Positions 1-5,807 of a stretch of 7,503 bases of DNA are shown here, piece after piece (the stretch's first letter is position 1; each line of letters starts with the position of its first letter). Made by a program: the position numbers and the translations under genes. The notes beneath the pieces are model-generated. The model ran no database searches and was not told the DNA's origin. It worked only from the letters and a program-made list of their open reading frames with translations. This DNA is from Gammaproteobacteria bacterium (GTDB lineage Bacteria > Pseudomonadota > Gammaproteobacteria > Eutrophobiales > Eutrophobiaceae): contig JABHFC010000227.1 in the NCBI GenBank assembly GCA_018676275.1, positions 1 to 7,503 of the forward strand. Direction: 5' to 3'.

Positions 1-195
1 CTACGTGATTGCTGGCATGGATCCCGTCCGCTCCCGGGGCAAGAACATGGTTTCTCCCTGGGTAGCACATCGATGGCTCCGGGCTATGACGAAACTGATC
101 CAGTTTTTGCTAACCGGGATGAATTGCTTATGAAATACTCGACTTTCAGTACATTGATCGAAGCATTAACCCGACTATCACCTCATAATGTATAG
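1..195 (+). CDS. C-terminal end of an unrecognised protein (partial)
   Basis: This frame is open from the window edge to a TAG at 193-195 and gives 64 residues. The readable tail contains GFSLGSTSMAPGYDETDP and then a leucine-rich, helix-like end (roughly ELLMKYSTFSTLIEAL), ending SPHNV. The composition looks like a real soluble protein terminus with no membrane segment. I do not recognise the family. Only 24 bp separate its stop from the next start, and I see no terminator between them, so it is probably co-transcribed with the purine nucleoside phosphorylase and may act on nucleosides or nucleotides, which is inference from position only. A second frame is open over about 2-133 and is the main reason for reduced confidence. 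Confidence 0.55.
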   Translation, partial: LRDCWHGSRPLPGQEHGFSLGSTSMAPGYDETDPVFANRDELLMKYSTFSTLIEALTRLSPHNV

Positions 196-219
196 TCGCT
201 TTTAAAAAGGAAATAAACT

Positions 220-939
220 ATGTCTGCCTATGTTTTCAATGCACAGCCCGGAGATATATCCAACACTGTCATCATGCCGGGAGATCCCCTAAGAGCGAAA
301 TACATTGCCGAGAATTATCTGGATGATGCCAGACAGATTACCGATGTCCGTAACATGCTCGGCTTCACTGGGACATACGAAAACAAAACTATAACCGTGA
401 TTGGTCATGGCATGGGAATTCCTTCAGCTACGATCTATTGCTCTGAACTAATTCTTGAGTATGGTGTGAAAAGAATTATGAGGGTGGGCAGTTGTGGCAC
501 GGTAAGCGATAAAGTTAAGTTGCGTGATCTTGTTATAGCCATGGGCGCCTCAACAGATTCCAATGTAAATCGTACTCGTTTCGGTGGTTATGACTTTGCC
601 GCAATCGCAAATTACAATTTGCTGAATAAAGTGGTCAACACGGCTGAAAAACTGAGTGTTAAACATCACGTCGCAAATGTATTCACATCAGATTATTTCT
701 ATCCCCCAAAAAACACTGAAATGTGGGAGACGATGGAAAGATACAATGTACCTGTCGTGGAAATGGAGATAGCCGGTATATACGGTACAGCTGCAGAATA
801 TGGCGCGGAAGCCATCGCCATGTGCACTGTTAGTGACGAAGTTAAAACCGGTAAGGGACTAACAGTAGAAGAAAGACAGAGCAGTTTTGACGAGATGATA
901 AAAGTTGCCCTCGGCACTGTCGCCATACTCGATTCCTAG
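220..939 (+). CDS. deoD: Purine nucleoside phosphorylase, DeoD type, copy 1 (variant active site)
   Basis: Cytoplasmic enzyme of the hexameric DeoD family that cleaves purine (deoxy)nucleosides with phosphate into the free base and (deoxy)ribose-1-phosphate. The length of 239 aa equals E. coli DeoD, and the sequence aligns almost without gaps. Visible family motifs are MPGDPLRAKYIAE (19-31, phosphate-binding Gly/Arg25), VRNMLGFTG (43-51, with Arg44 of the neighbouring subunit), GHGMGIPS (62-69), RVGSCG (88-93), EME (181-183, ribose and base contacts), catalytic Asp206 in TVSDE and Arg219 in EERQ. A strong ribosome site AAAAGGA (205-211) sits 8 bp before the ATG. Oddities compared with E. coli are Val at residue 5 where family members have the 5'-OH-binding His, Ile after EME instead of Ala, Glu after the catalytic Asp instead of His, and one inserted residue near 165. 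The enzyme is probably active, but its substrate preference may have shifted. Confidence 0.95.
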   Translation: MSAYVFNAQPGDISNTVIMPGDPLRAKYIAENYLDDARQITDVRNMLGFTGTYENKTITVIGHGMGIPSATIYCSELILEYGVKRIMRVGSCGTVSDKVKLRDLVIAMGASTDSNVNRTRFGGYDFAAIANYNLLNKVVNTAEKLSVKHHVANVFTSDYFYPPKNTEMWETMERYNVPVVEMEIAGIYGTAAEYGAEAIAMCTVSDEVKTGKGLTVEERQSSFDEMIKVALGTVAILDS

Positions 940-962
940 CTACTAATAAAATAGGATCATTA

Positions 963-991
963 GCTCATATACTGGCTTGATATACCTGAGC
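963..991 (+). terminator. Weak stem-loop after deoD copy 1
   Basis: GCTCA plus TATA (963-971) can pair with TATA, a CC bulge, then TGAGC (981-991), giving a nine-pair stem around a nine-base loop, starting 24 bp after the deoD stop. The following bases are AAAATGACTTTT, not a clean T-run, so it is at best a poor intrinsic terminator. It could instead protect the 3' end of the mRNA or be chance. Confidence 0.25.
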
Positions 992-1265
992 AAAATGACT
1001 TTTCTGTCTGTCTTAACTCACCAACAGCGAGACATATTGCTTTAAAATATTTTTTATATGCCAATCTGATTTAAGCGTTTATCGGCTGGAAAAACATTTC
1101 CTAATCCTTAAAAAATAAGCCTATAACCTTTTGTTTTATGTGGTTTATTTCAATAACTCTAAACTTCATTCAGGGATTTTAATGCTAAATCTGCTGTTCA
1201 AACTCATCTATAAATTAAATTCGTTGTTTTCCTGACACAACAGCCAAATCAGACGCGGATATTTG

Positions 1266-1294
1266 TTCACAGCAACATTGTATTTAGGTACACT
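1266..1294 (+). promoter_or_regulatory. Candidate sigma70 promoter of the TonB-dependent receptor
   Basis: TTCACA (1266-1271, five of six matches to the -35 consensus) is followed after exactly 17 bp by TACACT (1289-1294, four of six matches to the -10 consensus). Transcription would start near 1301, leaving a leader of about 45 bases before the ATG at 1345. Confidence 0.45.
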
Positions 1295-1344
1295 GCCGCA
1301 TCAAAAATTCACTCAAGCTTCGCAGATACTAAAGAGGGACAATC

Positions 1345-3630
1345 ATGTCACAACGCATAAATAAAAAACCCCGGTTTCAGGCAATTTTCACCATTATTAT
1401 TGGAATGTCATTGTCATTTTCCAGTTTCGCCGAGAGCGTTATAGAAGAAGTTATTGTTACTGCGCAAAAGCGTGAACAAAATATACAGGACGTCCCAATT
1501 TCAATCGGTACGATGAATGAAGAAAACTTTAATGCCACCGTTTCCGCCGGTGCTGACATTCTTGCATTATCTGCAAGACTGCCGAGTTTATATGTTGAAT
1601 CCTCGAATGGCAGATTAATCCCACGTTTTTACATTCGCGGGCTGGGAAATGCTGATTTCGACATCAACGCCTCACAGCCGGTTTCCATGGTCTATGATGA
1701 TGTGGTTCTGGAAAACCCGGTAGCAAAAGGCTTCCCTCTATTTGATATAGAGCGTGTAGAAGTACTACGAGGCCCACAAGGTTCGCTGTTTGGCAGAAAC
1801 ACAACAGCTGGTATCGTGAAGTTTGATTCTCGCCGGCCAACAGAAGAACTGGACGGTTATTTTTCAGCCTCATATGGCCGCTATGACCAGAGAACGGTTG
1901 AAGGTGCTGTCGGTGGCAAACTGACAGAAGATGGCACCCTGATGGGACGCGTCTCACTTTTCTACAATGGCCTGAATGACTGGATTGATAACAAGGCAAC
2001 TGGATTCGAAGAAAAAAATCAGTTAGGTGGTTTCGAAGATATTGCCGCCCGCGCACAAATACTTTGGGAGCCGAATGACCAATTCAGCGCACTCATTAAT
2101 GTACACGGACGGGTAATGGATGATGGCACACCTACACTTTTTCGCGGTAACGTGATTACACCCGGAACAAATAATCTGGTCCCTGGTTTTGAAAGAGACG
2201 AGATCTTTCTGGATGCGGGGACAAGACAATCACAAGAACAGAACCAGTACGGCATCATAGCTAATCTTAGCTATGATTTCGGCAATACTACTTTGACCTC
2301 AATTACCGGTTTTCATACCGTAACAAAGAATATCTCCCATGGTGACATTGATGGTGGCTTTGGTAATACTTTCGATCCACCTTCAGGACCTGGCGTAGGT
2401 ATACCTTTTGATGCGGAAACAGCTGACGCATTATCTGACCATGAACAATTCACACAGGAAATTCGTTTATCCAGTAATGGTGGAGAAAGGTTCAATTGGC
2501 AGGTTGGTTTCTATTACTTTGATGAAGACATTCAAATCGACACTATCAATTTTGAATCCTCGTCATTTGCACCGGGAATAGTTGATGGCTTTGTTAGACA
2601 GAATCAGAGTACTGAAGCCTTTGCAGTTTTCGGAACAGTTGATTATCAGGTATCTGATCAGTTAACTGTCACCGCTGGTCTGCGCTACTCCGATGATGAC
2701 AAAGACCTTTCAGTTGTGCGTACCATTCACCCGCTGGCTTTTCTTGGCCCCTTCTTTGGACCTATAGGACCTCTGGATATTAAAACGGGTGATTCAGTTG
2801 TAACTGGCGATATCAGTGCTAACTACGCCATGAACGATGATGTAAATCTCTACGCACGTTTTGCACGTGGTCATCGCGCTCCATCTCTACAGGGTCGTTT
2901 GTTATTTCAGGACGGTCTATCTGAAGCCAAAACTGAAAAAAATCATTCTTTTGAAGGTGGTTTCAAGAGCGAATTAATGGGCGGACGTATGCGCTTGAAT
3001 GTTGCTGGCTTTTATTATGAAATATCAGATCAGCAGCTAACCAAGGTCGGTGGTGCATTTAACTTTAATGAGTTAATTAATGCCGACAAGACCGAAGGCT
3101 ATGGTTTTGAAATAGATATGGAATATGTACCCAGCGATAACTGGCTTTTCACCGGTGGTTTAAGTTATAACCATACCGAGATTGATGATCCTAACCTCAC
3201 TGCAAACGCCTGTGGCTCTGCAGCAAATATTCAGGGTTGTACACCTACTGATCCGGTTGCTGCAAACGGCGAATTATCTCTGGACGGGAATTCACTCTAC
3301 AATGCGCCTAAATGGATAGCTAACTGGAGTGCACGCTACGGACATCCTTTCGCGGGCGGTGAAATCTTCGTACACACCGACTGGGCTTATCGCAGTAAAA
3401 TTCATTTCACTCTTTATAATGCTGCGGAGCATTCTGATGACAGCATGTTAGAAGGTGGAGTGCGTCTTGGTTATATCACAGGTGATGGTAAATACCAGAT
3501 TTCTGCCTTCGGTCGCAATATCACAAACGATGAATCTTTAATCGGTGTTATTGACTTTAATAACCTCACCGGCTTTACCAATAACCCGCCTATGTGGGGT
3601 ATTGAATTCAAAGCACAACTGGGGAACTAG
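1345..3630 (+). CDS. TonB-dependent outer-membrane receptor, probably for nucleosides or related ligands
   Basis: Active-transport outer-membrane barrel driven by TonB-ExbBD. The 761 residues show a signal peptide (basic MSQRINKKPR, hydrophobic 11-25, likely cleavage after SFA at 29), a TonB-box region EEVIVTAQKRE (34-44), and a plug domain of about 45-165. Plug landmarks are YIRGLGN (96-102), a DDVVLEN segment (118-124) and the hallmark LRGPQGSLFGRNTTAG (141-156). The rest is a beta-barrel with many alternating, aromatic-rich strands and acidic outer loops. Cys623 and Cys632 could form a disulfide within an outer loop. The last residue is Asn, not the usual terminal Phe or aromatic. A good ribosome site AGAGGGA (1333-1339) supports the start. 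It has its own promoter and terminator. No ligand can be read from the sequence; a nucleoside ligand is inferred from the flanking deoD, deoB and permease genes. Typical siderophore-operon partners are absent. Confidence 0.95.
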   Translation: MSQRINKKPRFQAIFTIIIGMSLSFSSFAESVIEEVIVTAQKREQNIQDVPISIGTMNEENFNATVSAGADILALSARLPSLYVESSNGRLIPRFYIRGLGNADFDINASQPVSMVYDDVVLENPVAKGFPLFDIERVEVLRGPQGSLFGRNTTAGIVKFDSRRPTEELDGYFSASYGRYDQRTVEGAVGGKLTEDGTLMGRVSLFYNGLNDWIDNKATGFEEKNQLGGFEDIAARAQILWEPNDQFSALINVHGRVMDDGTPTLFRGNVITPGTNNLVPGFERDEIFLDAGTRQSQEQNQYGIIANLSYDFGNTTLTSITGFHTVTKNISHGDIDGGFGNTFDPPSGPGVGIPFDAETADALSDHEQFTQEIRLSSNGGERFNWQVGFYYFDEDIQIDTINFESSSFAPGIVDGFVRQNQSTEAFAVFGTVDYQVSDQLTVTAGLRYSDDDKDLSVVRTIHPLAFLGPFFGPIGPLDIKTGDSVVTGDISANYAMNDDVNLYARFARGHRAPSLQGRLLFQDGLSEAKTEKNHSFEGGFKSELMGGRMRLNVAGFYYEISDQQLTKVGGAFNFNELINADKTEGYGFEIDMEYVPSDNWLFTGGLSYNHTEIDDPNLTANACGSAANIQGCTPTDPVAANGELSLDGNSLYNAPKWIANWSARYGHPFAGGEIFVHTDWAYRSKIHFTLYNAAEHSDDSMLEGGVRLGYITGDGKYQISAFGRNITNDESLIGVIDFNNLTGFTNNPPMWGIEFKAQLGN

Positions 3631-3654
3631 TCAGTCGTAATTCACTTTTTAGCG

Positions 3655-3691
3655 AAATAAAAAACCCGGCTCATTGCCGGGTTTTTTATTT
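3655..3691 (+). terminator. Strong bidirectional intrinsic terminator
   Basis: A perfect inverted repeat: AAATAAAAAACCCGGC (3655-3670) pairs with GCCGGGTTTTTTATTT (3676-3691) around the loop TCATT. The GC-rich core followed by T-runs on both strands makes it a textbook intrinsic terminator for the receptor gene, starting 24 bp after its stop. The A-run on the left gives an equivalent signal for minus-strand transcripts arriving from the convergent permease gene. Confidence 0.93.
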
Positions 3692-3700
3692 GTGGGCACT

Positions 3701-3865
3701 AGGAGTCTGCCGGATTTAGGAATGTTCTACTGCGGGAAAGCCGAATTTGGCCCTAAGAAACGCAATTTTTCGTTGAAGAGAACCACTATTCGCCTCAAAA
3801 TTGCGTTTCTTAGGACTCAAACCGGTCTTCCCCTCGTGACGAACACCTAAGTCCGACAGACTCCT
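3701..3865. mobile_element. 165-bp palindromic element, MITE-like or insertion-sequence remnant
   Basis: Two 69-bp arms in inverted orientation, 3701-3769 and 3797-3865, flank a 27-base loop. By hand, 50 of 69 positions match without gaps, and the match is concentrated at the two ends of each arm. The outer 20 bp are AGGAGTCTGYCGGAYTTAGG with two differences between the arms, and the innermost 18 bp, CCTAAGAAACGCAATTTT, are identical. There is no open reading frame of note. The element lies in the gap between two convergent genes, just beyond a terminator, a typical harmless site. A possible 4-bp target duplication is CTAG (3699-3702) against CTGG (3863-3866), one mismatch and each overlapping the element, so not secure. 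I cannot name the parent family. As RNA it would fold into a long hairpin. Confidence 0.75.
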
Positions 3866-3914
3866 GGCAAACTTCAAGTGTCGCCCTTGCCATTCATACC
3901 TGTACGTGAATGTT

Positions 3915-5090
3915 TCAAGTAGCTAGTTTCTTCATTCTTAAAGAATTAGATACATTAGCTGCGAGCAAGGCCAGAAACCCAGCCGTAAATGTAAAGGTGC
4001 ACATAATCATAGCTGCATTTACATCTCCTGATATTTCTACCGCTTTACTACTCATTACAGGAGCAAAAGATGAACCCAAACCACCTGCCAGTAATAAATA
4101 GGCGATGTGTCTGTGAGTTGGAATGTCTACAAAAGTCAGTCCATAAGCCACATAGGAATTATAGGTAGCTGATATCGAAATCCCAAAAATGAAACCTAGC
4201 AATAATATTGAATCCATATTTGAACTTTGGGTAAAAAGCCAGGTTGTCAAAATCGCTAATATGACAAGGCAGTATAATAAATACTTAACATTTATTTTTG
4301 AAACTATGTAAGTCCCAACAACCGAACCAAGAAAGGCCGCGATAAAAATGTTGGACATTAGCTGTCCTGATTCCTCATTACTAACAGAAAACTTCTGTTC
4401 GACAAATTGCGGTGCCCAGATAAAAATTGATATTTTAGCCATTAAAAAAAGCATCAGACTAATTCCGATTAGAATAAACTCGGTGTTCCACTCAGTTTTT
4501 ACTTCAGCTTCACCCTCCTCTAACTGAAGTTTTTCTCCAATGTCAAAACTGGAAATTACAGTCAGAATTACGACACTCAAAAAGAAACCGGCGACTACCA
4601 TATAGGTTGCGCTCCAGGCATAACTATTACCAACAAAAAAAGTAGCCACATATGCAAAGATAACACCACCACCATTGAACATCGCATCTTGTGCAACCAG
4701 TACCGACTGACGTTGCTTTCCCTTCCATATACGGGTTATCAGGGTTCCTCCTGCACAAACAACAATACTTGCGCAGACACCCATAATTACTAATAAATAC
4801 GGAAGAAGGGAAAAACTGACATGGTAGTGAATAATCGCAATGGAAATAATAGCTATGACATAACACGTTATTATTATTGATTTCATTTTAAAATAATCGA
4901 ACACAAAAAATGAAAATATGTAGCCCAGAAAAACGCCACCAATAAAAAACGAAAACTGGGAAGCTATCAGAGTTATTTCGACGCCATATCTTTCCGCGGC
5001 AGATGCAGTTAATAAACCGATTGGTGTAACCAGGCCTGACATGATGAAAGTGGCTAACAGACACACTGCCAGTATTCGCAATTTATTCAT
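3915..5090 (-). CDS. Major facilitator superfamily permease, TsgA-like
   Basis: Inner-membrane transporter of 391 aa with about 12 hydrophobic segments (first at about 5-28, then 42-63, 70-90, 95-118, 137-157, 162-182), an acidic central linker at about 185-203 (EKLQLEEGEAEVKTEWNTE), and six further segments from about 205 to 380. Overall length, layout and the loop ITRIWKGKQRQS (118-129) followed by a DAMFNGGGVIF-like segment recall E. coli TsgA (393 aa), as does the WAPQFVEQ region (225-232). The substrate of TsgA relatives is poorly known; here a nucleoside or base is inferred from the neighbours. The start at 5090 has only a weak ribosome-site match. It lies 69 bp downstream of the tRNA-binding-domain gene on the same strand and may share its transcript. 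The region is visibly more AT-rich than the receptor and deoB genes. Confidence 0.85.
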   Translation of the reverse strand: MNKLRILAVCLLATFIMSGLVTPIGLLTASAAERYGVEITLIASQFSFFIGGVFLGYIFSFFVFDYFKMKSIIITCYVIAIISIAIIHYHVSFSLLPYLLVIMGVCASIVVCAGGTLITRIWKGKQRQSVLVAQDAMFNGGGVIFAYVATFFVGNSYAWSATYMVVAGFFLSVVILTVISSFDIGEKLQLEEGEAEVKTEWNTEFILIGISLMLFLMAKISIFIWAPQFVEQKFSVSNEESGQLMSNIFIAAFLGSVVGTYIVSKINVKYLLYCLVILAILTTWLFTQSSNMDSILLLGFIFGISISATYNSYVAYGLTFVDIPTHRHIAYLLLAGGLGSSFAPVMSSKAVEISGDVNAAMIMCTFTFTAGFLALLAANVSNSLRMKKLAT

Positions 5091-5126
5091 TATTTTATGA
5101 AGCCCAGTTATGCAAAGAATTTATAA

Positions 5127-5145
5127 CAATCTTCCGAAGAAGTTG
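5127..5145 (-). other. UUCG-tetraloop hairpin between the two minus-strand genes
   Basis: Read on the minus strand, CAACTTC-TTCG-GAAG-A-TTG forms a seven-pair stem with one bulged A, capped by the extra-stable C(UUCG)G tetraloop. It lies between the stop of the tRNA-binding-domain gene and the start of the permease, and is followed by TTATAAATT, not a clean T-run. It could be a partial terminator, an mRNA processing or stability element, or chance. Confidence 0.35.
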
Positions 5146-5159
5146 AAAACTATAAAGCA

Positions 5160-5513
5160 CTAGCCAGCACGTGATCCATTTGGAACAGGTATTTCTGGTC
5201 CCGCCAGGCAAGGAGTAATACCATCTGCATAACCTATATCAAAAAGCATTCCTTCGGATAGCTCTCCTGCCATATTTCTAGGAGGTAAATTCAAAATAAA
5301 AAGTGCCTGTTTGCCTTCAATCTCTTGTGGTTCTGAACGCTCCTGCTTTATTCCAGACAGTATCGAGCGTGTATGGTCACCAAAATCAACTGTCAACTTC
5401 ATCAGTTTCCTGGATTTTTCCACCTCAGTTACGGTAACAATTGTACCTACCCTGATATCAAGCTTTTCAAAGTCTTCAAAAGAGATTTCATCTTTTATCG
5501 GTGATGGTTTCAT
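5160..5513 (-). CDS. Small tRNA-binding-domain protein (CsaA / YgjH / MetRS C-terminal type)
   Basis: A single OB-fold tRNA-binding domain (PF01588 type) of 117 aa fills the whole protein. Visible family landmarks are the entry ISFEDFEKLDIRVGTI (10-25), the basic RKLMKLTVDFG stretch (35-45), SGI (53-55), the NLPPRNMAGELSEGM region (75-89) matching the conserved N-L-x-P-x-K/R-M...SEGM pattern, and a final P...G segment. Relatives are stand-alone Trbp111/CsaA proteins that bind tRNA as dimers, B. subtilis CsaA with chaperone activity, E. coli YgjH, and the C-terminal dimerisation domain of methionyl-tRNA synthetase. An in-frame TAA three codons upstream makes this ATG the first possible start. 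There is almost no ribosome site. A TATAAT lies only five bases before the ATG. Why it sits next to a permease in a nucleoside locus is unclear. Confidence 0.88.
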   Translation of the reverse strand: MKPSPIKDEISFEDFEKLDIRVGTIVTVTEVEKSRKLMKLTVDFGDHTRSILSGIKQERSEPQEIEGKQALFILNLPPRNMAGELSEGMLFDIGYADGITPCLAGPEIPVPNGSRAG

Positions 5514-5518
5514 TTCTA

Positions 5519-5524
5519 ATTATA
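5519..5524 (-). promoter_or_regulatory. Perfect -10 box placed almost at the start codon
   Basis: On the minus strand TATAAT ends five bases before the ATG of the tRNA-binding-domain gene, with an overlapping CATAAT slightly upstream (5524-5529). Transcription from the first would begin at about the A of the ATG, giving a leaderless mRNA. No good -35 box is seen 16-18 bp upstream, so the promoter is uncertain. Confidence 0.3.
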
Positions 5525-5670
5525 TTATGTACGATGGGTTCAGGACTAAAGGTTTTAAAATCATATCGTGGATATTACAACAATAATGCCTTTATGAATG
5601 CAGATGTTAACTATCGGAATACAGTCATAAACTAAAATTACAGGAAATCAAGCATATTCAGGTCTGAAAC

Positions 5671-5703
5671 TGTTGCTGATTAAAAGGAGTGTGTTGCTAA
5701 TTA
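5671..5703 (+). repeat. Two direct repeats, 21 bp apart, upstream of deoB
   Basis: TGTTGCTGATTA (5671-5682) and TGTTGCTAATTA (5692-5703) differ at one base and start exactly 21 bp apart, two turns of the helix, so both would face the same side of the DNA. They lie immediately upstream of the candidate -10 element at 5706-5714. A reversed core, TTAGCAA, recurs at 5792-5798 just before the deoB start. This is the arrangement expected for regulator binding sites, but no regulator gene is visible here and the motif does not match the E. coli DeoR or CytR consensus as I know them. Confidence 0.45.
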
Positions 5704-5705
5704 TT

Positions 5706-5714
5706 TGATACAAT
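5706..5714 (+). promoter_or_regulatory. Candidate extended -10 promoter of deoB-deoD
   Basis: TGATACAAT (5706-5714) fits an extended -10 element (TGn plus TACAAT, five of six matches). It starts three bases after the second direct repeat, with no clear -35 box, which would suit activator dependence. A second TACAAT at 5731-5736 has a TTGATA 20 bp upstream, a spacer longer than usual. The leader to the deoB ATG would be about 70-90 bases. Confidence 0.35.
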
Positions 5715-5807
5715 CAATATGCTATTTGTGTACAATTTTTTCTCACCAGAACCGAGTGTTTAATCCCTGTAAAGAGCCTTAAAAGGACCTGTTAGCAAAA
5801 TATCTTT

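Larger units (their letters stand above)
940..1344. other. 405-bp AT-rich intergenic region before the receptor gene
   Basis: I find no convincing gene on either strand. The region carries the weak stem-loop after deoD and the receptor promoter near its right end. The middle, about 1030-1250, is strongly AT-rich with many A/T runs, as is common upstream of regulated TonB-receptor genes. I could not find a clear palindromic operator; the closest is the short GATTT...AAATC pair around 1174-1190, which is too weak to call. Confidence 0.6.

Noticed and set aside
2..133. Alternative open frame at the left edge (contains MDPVRSRGKN)
   Set aside because: It stops at about 133, leaving a large gap before deoD, whereas the first frame runs to 195 with a natural 24-bp gap. 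A frameshift between the two cannot be excluded.
1664..2056. 130-codon antisense open frame inside the receptor gene
   Set aside because: It lies fully within a well-supported coding region, has no recognisable domain and a low-complexity, Cys/His/Arg-rich composition typical of a reverse-strand shadow.
3701..3865. Integron attC site, suggested by the imperfect long palindrome
   Set aside because: The core sites expected for attC (GTTRRRY and its RYYYAAC partner) are not present at the ends, and no cassette-like gene array flanks it.
3910..4101. 63-codon plus-strand open frame at the end of the permease gene
   Set aside because: Entirely antisense to the permease C-terminus; no independent support.
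5311..5586. 91-codon plus-strand open frame over the tRNA-binding-domain gene
   Set aside because: Mostly antisense to a clear PF01588-type gene, with no family resemblance of its own and no ribosome site.
5727..5747. CRP-like binding site TGTG...TCAC upstream of deoB
   Set aside because: The spacing between half-sites is 11 bases, not the required 6, and the outer bases do not match.
5790..5795. DeoR-type operator half TGTTAG before deoB
   Set aside because: The E. coli operator is a 16-bp palindrome; the matching CTAACA half is missing, so this is a six-base match only.
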